The position numbers were made by a program, and so were the translations under genes. The notes under the pieces are model-generated. The model ran no database searches. It saw only the letters and a list, made by a program, of their open reading frames with translations, and was not told the origin of the DNA. From Gammaproteobacteria bacterium (lineage in GTDB: Bacteria > Pseudomonadota > Gammaproteobacteria > Pseudomonadales > Halieaceae), in assembly GCA_030433415.1 (NCBI GenBank), contig JAUIMF010000008.1, positions 1-64,000 of the forward strand: 64,000 nt of DNA, read 5' to 3'. This document shows, piece by piece, positions 24,755-33,046 of this stretch (the first letter of the stretch is position 1; every line of letters begins with the position of its first letter).

Positions 24755-26194
24755 TCAGCTACTCTGCTTGAGCGTAAAGTCGAGCAGTTTGCTGGCACGA
24801 CCCTTGTAAGGCGGCATGAGTAGATTCATCGCGCGAAGCGGTCCCTGGTAAAACACCGGGCGTTGCTTCGAGAACGTGAGGAATCCTTCTTTACCGTGGT
24901 AGTGTCCCATCCCGCTATTGCCTACACCACCAAAGGGCAGGTCGTGCAGCGCGGCATGCAGCAGACCGTCGTTCACCGACACACCACCAGACATCGTGTT
25001 GTTGATGTACCAATCCGCCAATTGCTTGTCTTTGGTATAGACGTAGAACGCCAGAGGACGCGGCCGGTCTTCGATGTATTCAACGATCTCCGCCGGATCA
25101 CGGTAGGTTTTAATCGGCAGCAGTGGACCAAATACCTCGCGCTGCATGATCTCCATCTCGTCGTTCACATCGAGCACGATGCGCGGCGCCATGAGACGGG
25201 TCGACGGATCAGCGTCCCAACGATCAAAAACGTCAACGATACGGGCACCCTTCTCGCGAGCGTCTTCCAGCGTCGCATGCAAACGGTCCCAGGAGCGTTG
25301 ATCGATGACGGCGGTGTAGTCACCATTGGCGGGATCGGGGTACCGCTGTTGCGCGACGCTGCGCGCGGCGGCCACGAATTCGTCAACGGAGCCCTCAGGC
25401 AAAAAGAGGTAATCCACGTTCGTGCAGATCTGTCCCGCATTGAACAGCTTGACCCACATGATGCGCTCGGCCGCCGTTTTAAGCGGATAATCGGGGGCTA
25501 CAACGGTGGGAGACTTGCCCCCCAGCTCCAGCGTCACCGGCGTCAGGTTCTGGGCACAGTTCGCCATCACCGCTTTACCCGTGCGGGGCGAGCCCGTGAA
25601 GAACAGATGATCGAAGGGCAGCTGCGTGAATGCCGGGCCGCGACCACCGCCGTCCTCAAAGAATGCGAGCTTGTCTTCGGGCAGGTACTTCGGCGCGATC
25701 GACTTGAGCAGCTGCACCGTGTTCTCGGAATTCTCGGACATCTTCACCATGGCGGTATTGCCCGCTGCAAAGGCCGCTGTCAGGGGCGCAAAGGCCATGG
25801 AGATGGGGAAGTTCCAGGGCGCCACAATGCCAACGACTCCCAGGGGCTGGGGAATCAGGCGGGCTTTGGCCAGCGGATACTGGGTAAAGTCCAGCGGGCG
25901 TTTCTCGGGCTTCATCCAGGCCTTGAGGTGTTTGATCGCGTGCTTGGTGCCTTCCTGGTTCTGAATGAGCTCTGACAGAATCGTTTCGTGACGGGAGCGG
26001 CAGCCGAAATCCGCATTCACGGCGTCGATCAAAGCCTCACGATGATCCACCAGCATCGCGTGCAGCGCCTTCAGGTGCTCCGTGCGCTCCTGTCTCGTTG
26101 GATTGCGATGTGCCCGGAACCAGGCCTTCTGCCGTGCGAACATGGCATCGAATTCTGCGGACTGCAGATTTTCGGTGTGTACTCGATCGTTCAT
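24755..26194 (-). CDS. aldehyde dehydrogenase, coniferyl-aldehyde dehydrogenase-like
   Basis: This 479-residue NAD(P)-dependent aldehyde dehydrogenase of the short class-3/coniferyl-aldehyde type oxidises an aldehyde to its acid. Seen are PWNFPISMAFAPLTAAFAAGN, the coenzyme loop FFTGSPRTGK, the general base in TLELGGKSP and the catalytic cysteine in NAGQICTNVDY. A hydrophobic C-terminal stretch near RAMNLLMPPYKG, as in membrane-associated fatty aldehyde dehydrogenases, is present but short. GGGAGAA precedes ATG 26194. It is the third gene of the minus-strand operon and would remove the aldehyde made by the HpaI-like aldolase or by the quinoprotein. Substrate range in this family is broad, so coniferyl aldehyde itself is not implied. 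Confidence 0.9.
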   Translation of the reverse strand: MNDRVHTENLQSAEFDAMFARQKAWFRAHRNPTRQERTEHLKALHAMLVDHREALIDAVNADFGCRSRHETILSELIQNQEGTKHAIKHLKAWMKPEKRPLDFTQYPLAKARLIPQPLGVVGIVAPWNFPISMAFAPLTAAFAAGNTAMVKMSENSENTVQLLKSIAPKYLPEDKLAFFEDGGGRGPAFTQLPFDHLFFTGSPRTGKAVMANCAQNLTPVTLELGGKSPTVVAPDYPLKTAAERIMWVKLFNAGQICTNVDYLFLPEGSVDEFVAAARSVAQQRYPDPANGDYTAVIDQRSWDRLHATLEDAREKGARIVDVFDRWDADPSTRLMAPRIVLDVNDEMEIMQREVFGPLLPIKTYRDPAEIVEYIEDRPRPLAFYVYTKDKQLADWYINNTMSGGVSVNDGLLHAALHDLPFGGVGNSGMGHYHGKEGFLTFSKQRPVFYQGPLRAMNLLMPPYKGRASKLLDFTLKQSS

Positions 26195-26273
26195 GTGACT
26201 TCTCCCTGAGCGTTCCCGGCGATACTAGCGGGCAGAAAGAAGCAACACTGTCAGCTTGGCGACACTGCGGTAG

Positions 26274-26978
26274 TCACCTTACAGAAAAGATTCCGAACTC
26301 TACGCGCTCGTGATCGATGAACCGGCGTTCATCTTCGATGGCGATATCACCCACATCGTCTCGCGCCAACTGGCGCTGACAGGCGGCGAGGTCGGGAAAA
26401 TGAACTGTGACGACGCCATCCAGTGTGCTCGCCGGCAATCGGCAGCGCTCAGCGAAGGCCGTGGTCTGATCCGTGTCGGTGTGCGACTGAATGTAACTGT
26501 AGGGCGGAATCAACTGGCGCCCGATATCGGCGTGATGGTGCAACCAGTAGTGCTGAAAGTCTTCTCGCGTAAGGGTCTGTAGGCGCCGCAGTCCGTAGTA
26601 GATGCGTACCGGTCCCTGCCCCGGCAGTATCTGCAGTCGATCACCAACCACTGCGCTGGAGCGCGATGGGTCCACCTCGTCACGCACCGCACTCAGCAAC
26701 GCGCTGGCGGCATCCTGCGTCTGCGCGGCATCATCGCCATGAAGCGACAGCGCCACCTCGGGCAGGTCCGCGGCGCTGTCCACTTCACCGGCGATGCTGT
26801 CACTGCCATCGCCAACATCATTGACGGACAGTTCGCTGTTAATGGTGTTATCGAGATCGTTCACCAGGCGCTGTAGCCCAGCGGCAAACTCCTGCACGCC
26901 CTGAGCTGTATCGGCACGGTAAAGAAACAGCTGGACTTCTTTGGTCCGGGACAGAACCCCAGCGTGTTGCTCGGCCAT
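26274..26978 (-). CDS. EthD-domain protein
   Basis: This 234-residue soluble protein has no signal peptide. The C-terminal half (about 120-234) contains YGLRRLQTLTREDFQHYWLHHHADI, the hallmark of the EthD family, whose members form dimeric alpha/beta ferredoxin-like folds. The N-terminal 110 residues look like a second, degenerate copy of such a fold (VQLFLYRAD...FAAGLQRL), so it may be a tandem EthD protein. AGGAG precedes ATG 26978. The best known member is required for ethyl tert-butyl ether use without a defined reaction; others act as small lyases, isomerases or decarboxylases in aromatic and polyketide metabolism. Inside this catabolic operon a lyase or isomerase step is plausible, but nothing in the sequence shows the reaction. 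Confidence 0.82.
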   Translation of the reverse strand: MAEQHAGVLSRTKEVQLFLYRADTAQGVQEFAAGLQRLVNDLDNTINSELSVNDVGDGSDSIAGEVDSAADLPEVALSLHGDDAAQTQDAASALLSAVRDEVDPSRSSAVVGDRLQILPGQGPVRIYYGLRRLQTLTREDFQHYWLHHHADIGRQLIPPYSYIQSHTDTDQTTAFAERCRLPASTLDGVVTVHFPDLAACQRQLARDDVGDIAIEDERRFIDHERVEFGIFSVR

Positions 26979-27035
26979 GGCGTCACTCCTTTTTAGCCGA
27001 GTATGCGCCAGTGACCGACCGATTACCCGCGCGAT

Positions 27036-28454
27036 CTACGAAAAGATCTTGCCGGGATTCAGAATACCTGAGGGATCCAGCGCATCCTTGATCGACCGCA
27101 TAAGGGCAAGCTCGGCGGGCGAACGGGAATGTTTGAGAAAGGCACGCTTCTCAAGGCCGATGCCATGTTCGGCAGACACCGAGCCACCGGCAGCCTCCAG
27201 ACCTTCGTAGACCAGCGCTTCCACTGCATGCCGGTCATGGGCGGGGCCGATGCCAAGGTGCAGATTGCCGTCACCCAGGTGACCGAACACCAGTAAACGA
27301 ATACCGGGAAACTGCTCCGCCAACGTCACTTCCAGGCGATCGATGTAACCCTCCATTTCCCGGATGGGCAGACTGATATCGAACACAGCGGGAGGCGCCG
27401 TGGCCTGCATCAGCGTCTCTACGTCATCGCGCATTGCCCAGAGATTCTTCGCCTGCTGCGAAGTCTGGCACACCACCGCGTCGGCGACGGTGCCTTCTTC
27501 CATAAGCGCACCGAGCAGTTCCATAAAGCGCTCTTCTTCCGCCACGGCATCGGCGCCGGACGATTCGAGCAGAACGTAATACGGGTACTGCGCTGATACG
27601 ACCGCCTGATGCTTGCCCGACTCCTCGGTAAGAAAGTGATAGTGGTTGCGCCACATCACTTCAAAGGCCGAGAGTCGACCCTCAAGGTCCGTGCCCAGAC
27701 GCTTCAGCAGTCGGACCACATCGGCAAAACTGTTCAGCGCCACAAATCCTGTCTGTACGGCCCGGGGCAGCGGGCGCAGCCGCAGCACGGTGCGCGTGAC
27801 AATCCCCAGCGTACCCTCGCTGCCGATGAACCACTGTTTGAGGTCGTAGCCCGTATTGTTTTTGAGCATTTCGTTCATCGAACTGATGACCGTGCCGTCG
27901 GCCAGCACCACCTCAAGGCCGAGTACCTGTTCGCGCATCATTCCGTAGCGAATCACGCCATTGCCACCGGCGTTGGTCGAAATCAATCCACCGATGTTCG
28001 CGCTACCGCGAGCGCCCAGGTCGACAGCAAAAAGCCAGCCCTCGGCCTCGGCGGCCGTCTGAACCGTCTCGAGTACAGCACCGGACTGCGCGGTCAGAAC
28101 ACCCGCCTCGGCGTCGACGTGTTCAATAGCGTTCATGCGCTCGACCGACAGCACCACATCATCTTCGGAACAGCTGATGCCATCGACAAGACCCGTGAGT
28201 CCTCCCCAGGGCACCACCGACTGCCTCAGTTCGTGACACAGGCGCATGACCTCAGACACTTCCTGTGTCGAGGCCGGGCGGACAATCGCCCTGGCCGGAC
28301 AGCTTCCCTGGCCCCAGCTTTGATTCGGGCGGGAGCGTACATCGTCGCCGGTCAGAAGCCCCTGGGGACCAACGATCTGCCGAAGACGAATCAACAGGTC
28401 GTCGGTATCGACCCCTTCAGACTGGTCGCCTTGTCTCGCCAGTGCGTTTTCCAT
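27036..28454 (-). CDS. FAD-linked oxidase, D-lactate/glycolate dehydrogenase (GlcD/Dld) type
   Basis: This 472-residue flavoprotein has a PCMH-type FAD-binding domain (about 35-220; VVPWGGLTGLVDGI and GGLISTNAGGNGVIRYGMMREQVLGLEVVL) and the C-terminal FAD-oxidase domain ending in HLGDGNLHLGI, GSVSAEHGIGLEKR and DPSGILNPGKIF. Length matches GlcD, D-lactate dehydrogenase (cytochrome) and D-2-hydroxyglutarate dehydrogenase, which feed electrons to quinone or electron-transfer flavoprotein. No GlcE or GlcF partner gene is next to it. GAGGAAG precedes ATG 28454. It is the first gene of the five-gene minus-strand operon and complements the L-specific FMN enzyme at 14256-15422, so the island can oxidise both stereoisomers of a 2-hydroxy acid. 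Confidence 0.9.
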   Translation of the reverse strand: MENALARQGDQSEGVDTDDLLIRLRQIVGPQGLLTGDDVRSRPNQSWGQGSCPARAIVRPASTQEVSEVMRLCHELRQSVVPWGGLTGLVDGISCSEDDVVLSVERMNAIEHVDAEAGVLTAQSGAVLETVQTAAEAEGWLFAVDLGARGSANIGGLISTNAGGNGVIRYGMMREQVLGLEVVLADGTVISSMNEMLKNNTGYDLKQWFIGSEGTLGIVTRTVLRLRPLPRAVQTGFVALNSFADVVRLLKRLGTDLEGRLSAFEVMWRNHYHFLTEESGKHQAVVSAQYPYYVLLESSGADAVAEEERFMELLGALMEEGTVADAVVCQTSQQAKNLWAMRDDVETLMQATAPPAVFDISLPIREMEGYIDRLEVTLAEQFPGIRLLVFGHLGDGNLHLGIGPAHDRHAVEALVYEGLEAAGGSVSAEHGIGLEKRAFLKHSRSPAELALMRSIKDALDPSGILNPGKIFS

Positions 28455-28616
28455 CGTGTCTTCCTCCGCATCATCGATGCAACGTCAAGTAACGTCCGTC
28501 AGCCTAGCGGTACGCTCACACCAACACCGTCGCCAACCTTACAGTTCGGGAACGTCGATGGCCCTCTACTACTTTCATGACCTACACTGGGTGCCAAGGA
28601 TCGGGGGCAGCCGGCA

Positions 28617-30557
28617 ATGCGCGACCGCATCGACTTTGACAGCGACGCAGATAACGACGAAGACAGCGGCACACCCGTGTATGAAATCGGCCACGGACAG
28701 CTCGATACACGCACCCGGCAACTGCGCTTTGATGGTAGTAATGTCGATGTGCAACCCAAGGTCTTTGATCTGTTGTGCTATCTGGTTCGCCATCGCGACC
28801 GCGTGGTCAGCAAGGATGAGCTGTTTGACCAAGTCTGGCCGTCGGTGGTGGTCAGTGACGCCTCCCTGAGCCAGACCATCAAGCGTGCCCGCGACCACTT
28901 TCGCCAGGCTGGTTTTGACAACGACATCATCCGCACCGTCGCGCGCAAGGGCTATCAGTTTGATCACCCGGTGACGATCAGCGGCGGGGATACGACGCAA
29001 GCCGATGCACCTGTGGCATCGCGGTTGGCAAGTGACGGTCGAGTAGCTTTCTGGCGTCTTCCTCTGCTCGGGTTGGGACTACTGGTTTTGACCGGCCTGA
29101 TGATCTTCTGGCCACCCGCAACTGAGCGTGCGTCGCCGGACAGCGGAGGCAGCGGCGCGGAATTGGCTGCGAATGGCGTCGCCGTCCTGCCCTTTGCGAA
29201 TCTCACGCCAGATCCGGACTTCGTCTATTTCACCGACGGCATGACCGAGACCCTGATCAACAACCTCGCGACGGTACCTGGGCTGCGAGTAATCGCCCGC
29301 ACATCAACGTATCGCGCCGCACGTGGTGGTGGAGATCTTGCGGTCATTGGGCGGCAACTCAACGTCGCCCAGGTGTTGAGGGGCTCTGTACAGCGTGATG
29401 GTGAAACACTCCGCATCAGCACCCGTCTTTTGCGCACAGCTGATGGCGCCCAACTCTGGTCCCATCAGTACAGTCGGTTGATGGACGACGTCTTTGCGAT
29501 ACAGGACGCCATTGCCGCATCCGTGGTGACAGAGATCGCGAAAATCGTGGACACGAAGCTGGTTACTCCCCGACGCACCTCCGTGGCCGAATCGGCGGCA
29601 ACCGCCCAGGCTTATCGTCTTGTGCTTCAGGGGAACCAACTGCGACGCGAGGCCACAAAGACTGCGATCCCCTCGGCCGAAGCACTTTTTCGCCAGGCGC
29701 TGGATATCGCACCGGACTACACACCGGCCATGGTGCGCCTGTCTGAGGTCGTGCGCTACCGCGGTGTTACCGGCACTCTGCCCCGGGAACAAGCCTTTCG
29801 CGAAGCGCTAACCCTGGTGCAGGAGGCGGTAAAAAAAGCACCTGACAACGGCGAAGCCCAATGGCAACTCGCCGAGCTACTGCACCGTCATTTCTGGGAC
29901 TTTGAGGCCGCGGAGAGCGCTTTCATCCGCGCCACCGAACTGATGCCTGGCAGCGCCGACATCTACTCGGCCTACAGCCGATTTCTGGCCAAGGCGGGAG
30001 CGACGCAGGCGGCGGTGACCGCTGCGCGCGCGGCGGCGGACATGAACCCCGCATCAGCCAACGTGCTGACCAATCTGGCACTGCGACTCATCAAGCAACG
30101 ATCGCTCGACGAGGCCCGTCGCGCAATCGATGAGTTACGCGAGCTCGAGGCCAATCATGTCGACCTGCCCTGGCTGGAAACCAACTGGCACCTGCGCGCC
30201 GGAAGTGATCGCGATGCGATGCGCTGGATCACCCAGGAGGAGCTTTATTATTTGCGCCTGTCTCTGAGCGCCGTGGCCCTGTATCGCCTGGAGCGTACAG
30301 GGCAGGCCGAGAAAGCCCTGGGCGATCTCATCGAACGGGACGCCGATGGTTCCGCTTTTCAGATCGCCGAAGTCTACGCTCAGTGGGGTGATAATGATCA
30401 GGCCTTCACCTGGCTTGATCGCGCGCTTCACAATGGCGACCCGGGACTCGCAGAAATCTACTCGAGCCTGAACCTTGAGGGACTCTATAGCGACCCGCGG
30501 TTCCCTACGCTGGCCAGACGCATTGGCCTTCCTCCCCGGGAAATTGGCCACAAATAA
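28617..30557 (+). CDS. CadC-like membrane regulator: winged helix, transmembrane helix, TolB-like domain and TPRs
   Basis: This 646-residue one-component regulator is anchored in the inner membrane. An OmpR/PhoB-type winged helix spans about residues 22-117 (VDVQPKVFDLLCYLVRHRDRVVSKDEL, recognition helix ASLSQTIKRARDHF), followed by one transmembrane helix at about 146-165. The periplasmic part starts with VAVLPFANLTPDPDFVYFTDGMTE, the TolB-like/FlgO-like domain seen in many such regulators, then TPR-type helices to the end. No histidine kinase or receiver domain exists. ATG 28617 is preceded by GGGGGCAG. It diverges from the FAD-oxidase operon across a 162-bp region, so it may sense a periplasmic signal and control that operon or itself. 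The target is inference only. Confidence 0.9.
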   Translation: MRDRIDFDSDADNDEDSGTPVYEIGHGQLDTRTRQLRFDGSNVDVQPKVFDLLCYLVRHRDRVVSKDELFDQVWPSVVVSDASLSQTIKRARDHFRQAGFDNDIIRTVARKGYQFDHPVTISGGDTTQADAPVASRLASDGRVAFWRLPLLGLGLLVLTGLMIFWPPATERASPDSGGSGAELAANGVAVLPFANLTPDPDFVYFTDGMTETLINNLATVPGLRVIARTSTYRAARGGGDLAVIGRQLNVAQVLRGSVQRDGETLRISTRLLRTADGAQLWSHQYSRLMDDVFAIQDAIAASVVTEIAKIVDTKLVTPRRTSVAESAATAQAYRLVLQGNQLRREATKTAIPSAEALFRQALDIAPDYTPAMVRLSEVVRYRGVTGTLPREQAFREALTLVQEAVKKAPDNGEAQWQLAELLHRHFWDFEAAESAFIRATELMPGSADIYSAYSRFLAKAGATQAAVTAARAAADMNPASANVLTNLALRLIKQRSLDEARRAIDELRELEANHVDLPWLETNWHLRAGSDRDAMRWITQEELYYLRLSLSAVALYRLERTGQAEKALGDLIERDADGSAFQIAEVYAQWGDNDQAFTWLDRALHNGDPGLAEIYSSLNLEGLYSDPRFPTLARRIGLPPREIGHK

Positions 30558-30698
30558 CCCAAGATAAGGGGCTTGATCGCCATGTCATGAAAAAGTCATG
30601 GCTTCGTCAGACCCCCGTCAAGCGCCGTCACGGCAACATCACGATACTCCTTCCCCAAGCCAAAGGGGCTTGCAAATCAATCGCTTGGAGGAGTAATC

Positions 30699-31457
30699 AT
30701 GAAACGCCTGAGTATTTTCGCCTATGGCATCGCCAGCTACCTGCTGTTCTTTGTCACCTTTTTATATTCCATCGGCTTTGTCGGAAATTTTGCCGTACCC
30801 AAGGCCATCGACAGCCCCCCTTCGCTGCCCCTGGTCAATGCGCTGCTCATCGACCTGGGTCTGCTCGCGGTCTTCGCGATTCAGCACAGTGGCATGGCAC
30901 GTCCTGCGTTCAAGCGTTGGCTGACGCGCTTCATACCTGAAGCGGCGGAGCGCAGCACCTATGTACTTATGTCGACAATCGCCATGGCCGCGCTCATGGC
31001 TTTCTGGCAACCGCTGGGCGGTGACATCTGGAACGTGCAGGGTACCTTGCTTGCATCAGCCCTGATCGCAGCCTATTTGGCGAGCTGGGCCCTGTTGCTG
31101 TATGCGACGTTTCTTATCAATCACTTTGATCTCTTTGGCCTGCGCCAGGTGTGGTACGCACTGCGCCGACAGCCCGTGCCCTCACTGAAGTTTGTTACCC
31201 CGGCGCTCTACCGCATCGTTCGCCATCCAATCTACGTCGGCTGGCTGGGTATCTTCTGGTTCACGCCCACGATGACGGCAACGCATCTGCTGATGGCCGT
31301 CGGTACAACGATCTACATCATCGCAGCGGTGAAGCTTGAGGAACGTGACCTGATGGCCGCGCACCCGGAATACGCACAATACCGGCGCAAGGTTCCCGCC
31401 CTGATCCCGTCATTGACCCGCCGTCTGACGCCGACTACCAAAGTCGAGGCAGCCTGA
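30699..31457 (+). CDS. mddA: methanethiol S-methyltransferase-like membrane protein (MddA / NnrU-isoprenylcysteine methyltransferase family)
   Basis: This 252-residue protein has about six transmembrane helices. Near residues 140-150 it carries NHFDLFGLRQVWY, a segment I associate with MddA, and further on RIVRHPIYVGWLG, the HP-Y-G motif of the isoprenylcysteine/phospholipid methyltransferase fold that binds S-adenosylmethionine, followed by KLEERDL and HPEYAQYRRKV. MddA methylates methanethiol to dimethyl sulfide, a reaction common in marine and soil bacteria. A strong GGAGGAG lies before ATG 30699. It is followed after 63 bp by a gene for a 47-residue membrane peptide. Alternative: a related NnrU-type methyltransferase with another thiol acceptor. 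The family is sure; the precise substrate is moderately supported. Confidence 0.72.
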   Translation: MKRLSIFAYGIASYLLFFVTFLYSIGFVGNFAVPKAIDSPPSLPLVNALLIDLGLLAVFAIQHSGMARPAFKRWLTRFIPEAAERSTYVLMSTIAMAALMAFWQPLGGDIWNVQGTLLASALIAAYLASWALLLYATFLINHFDLFGLRQVWYALRRQPVPSLKFVTPALYRIVRHPIYVGWLGIFWFTPTMTATHLLMAVGTTIYIIAAVKLEERDLMAAHPEYAQYRRKVPALIPSLTRRLTPTTKVEAA

Positions 31458-31520
31458 GACCGCTGCGCCGGCCGCAACGGCCGGCGCCTCCACCTTCTTG
31501 CACCCAAACAGGAGTACCCC

Positions 31521-31664
31521 ATGAAAACGTTTCACCTTCGAACAGCGCGTTTTACGCCGATCAGTCACGCGCTGCGAAAACTCGGATTCGCCAGTCTGCT
31601 TTTCTTCACCATCAAAGGCATGTTGTGGATCGCCATACCAACACTGATCGCGCAACAACTGTAA
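31521..31664 (+). CDS. small single-span membrane protein, 47 residues
   Basis: ATG 31521 has GGAG six bases upstream and opens a 47-codon frame ending at TAA 31664. The product starts with a basic N-terminus (MKTFHLRTARFTP...RKLG) and continues with one hydrophobic helix (FASLLFFTIKGMLWIAIPTLIA) ending QQL. The good ribosome site, compact form and position right behind the MddA-like gene argue that it is real and co-transcribed. The KG-LW-A-P pattern within the helix recalls small uncharacterised membrane proteins of gammaproteobacteria. Function unknown; a small partner or stabiliser of the methyltransferase is one option. Confidence 0.6.
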   Translation: MKTFHLRTARFTPISHALRKLGFASLLFFTIKGMLWIAIPTLIAQQL

Positions 31665-31727
31665 GGCCGGATTGGCGGTGGCCATGTGTGAATCACAGTC
31701 AGCGACAGCACAACGAGAGACAATGAC

Positions 31728-32819
31728 CTAATCCAGACCCCGCCGTGTCTGCAGGTAGGTGGCAAAGCTGCCAAGCCAGTGACTGCTCATGTAATGCATG
31801 TCGCCGAGCACCGCCTGCAAGCCAGCGTCACGGTGGACCTCTGTCAGTTTTCGCAGCGGCGCGATACGGGCATCGGTATCGGGCAATCCGCTGACAATGC
31901 CCTCGAGCATCCAGGCACGACTGATATTCAATCCGTCCAGGTGCGCCAGCTTGCCGTCGCTTGCATCCAGCACCACGCCGGGTGTCAGCCAGTTAGGATC
32001 TGTTGTCGCCGTCAGGCCGGGAAAGAAGTCCGTGAGCCACGCCGCAAAGCGCTTCTCATCGAGCACCCGACGCATCAGGTCCGCCTCAGCCAGACAGGGA
32101 GACAAGAAGTCCTGCCCCGAGGGTTCGTAGGCAATGGGACAATCCCGGTCTTTGAGATACAGCGACCTGATCCGCTCGCTCAGCAGGCGTTCAAAGCCCT
32201 GATCCTCGGCGATGCGACTCCAGTCCAGCATCAAGCCAAAGGCGAAGGCTGTCTGGCTGTGCTCCCCGGTGCGAATGGGGAAGGTCAGCTTGGGCAGCCA
32301 CTGGGCAAGGTTCGTCACGACCTGGTGCTCCAGCGGCCTCAGGCTCTCGAGCCACCGCGATGCCTGTGGCAATGACGATTGTCGCAGCTCTGCCGTCAAC
32401 TGCAGCAACCAGGCGACGCCATAAGGTCGCTCGAAAGACGCCATTCCCGGCCGCTGATAATTGCGCAGCTCACCAGCGATGTTCTCGGGGCTAAAGCTTT
32501 GCTCGAGCTTCGCGATGATCGTTGCGGAATTCACCGCGTCGGGACGGGTATTGAGCATCCTCACCAGCAGCCAGTGGCCGTGCACCGACGAATGCCAGTC
32601 GAAACATCCGTAAAAGGCGGGATACAGCTCGCGCGGCGGCTTCAGATCCTCATCGCTGTTCATGTAATGGGCGATCTTGTTGCTGTATTCCCTGTGGATA
32701 CAGTCCAGTGCCAGACCGGTAAACACGTCTTCGTACTGCGGCTTCACGGGGGTCTCGTCGGCGAGACAGGGGTGTGCCAGGGCCAGAAAACTTGTGAGGA
32801 CAGCGAGGTAATTCTTCAT
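31728..32819 (-). CDS. DUF2891 family exported protein
   Basis: This 363-residue protein has a signal peptide (MKNYLAVLTSFLALAHPCLA) when started at ATG 32819; the frame is open upstream but that part adds no domain. The mature protein has YPAFYGCFDWHSSVHGHWLLVRML near its N-terminus, a motif characteristic of DUF2891, and is rich in tryptophan-containing helical segments that suggest an alpha/alpha barrel like those of glycan-active enzymes. No function has been established for the family to my knowledge. It is convergent with the MddA-like pair (64 bp away) and divergent from the TolB/Sel1-type gene. There is no strong ribosome site before 32819. Confidence 0.8.
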   Translation of the reverse strand: MKNYLAVLTSFLALAHPCLADETPVKPQYEDVFTGLALDCIHREYSNKIAHYMNSDEDLKPPRELYPAFYGCFDWHSSVHGHWLLVRMLNTRPDAVNSATIIAKLEQSFSPENIAGELRNYQRPGMASFERPYGVAWLLQLTAELRQSSLPQASRWLESLRPLEHQVVTNLAQWLPKLTFPIRTGEHSQTAFAFGLMLDWSRIAEDQGFERLLSERIRSLYLKDRDCPIAYEPSGQDFLSPCLAEADLMRRVLDEKRFAAWLTDFFPGLTATTDPNWLTPGVVLDASDGKLAHLDGLNISRAWMLEGIVSGLPDTDARIAPLRKLTEVHRDAGLQAVLGDMHYMSSHWLGSFATYLQTRRGLD

Positions 32820-33046
32820 TGGCGACAGGCATCCAGAGGTAGTTTGAGACCCGTCCATCCTATCCCAAAGTAGTTCCGACACGGTGACTCCGGGCACGCG
32901 CCGGCCGCAGCAGCATGATCGAAGCGGCTTGTCATACAGGCAGGACGTTTTCTGCTGTTACAATTTTTCGGGCGGGCCTTGCGCGTACACGTCGGTCCTG
33001 CTGGCAGTAACTTGGCACCCTCCTCCATTGAATGGACCACAGACTG

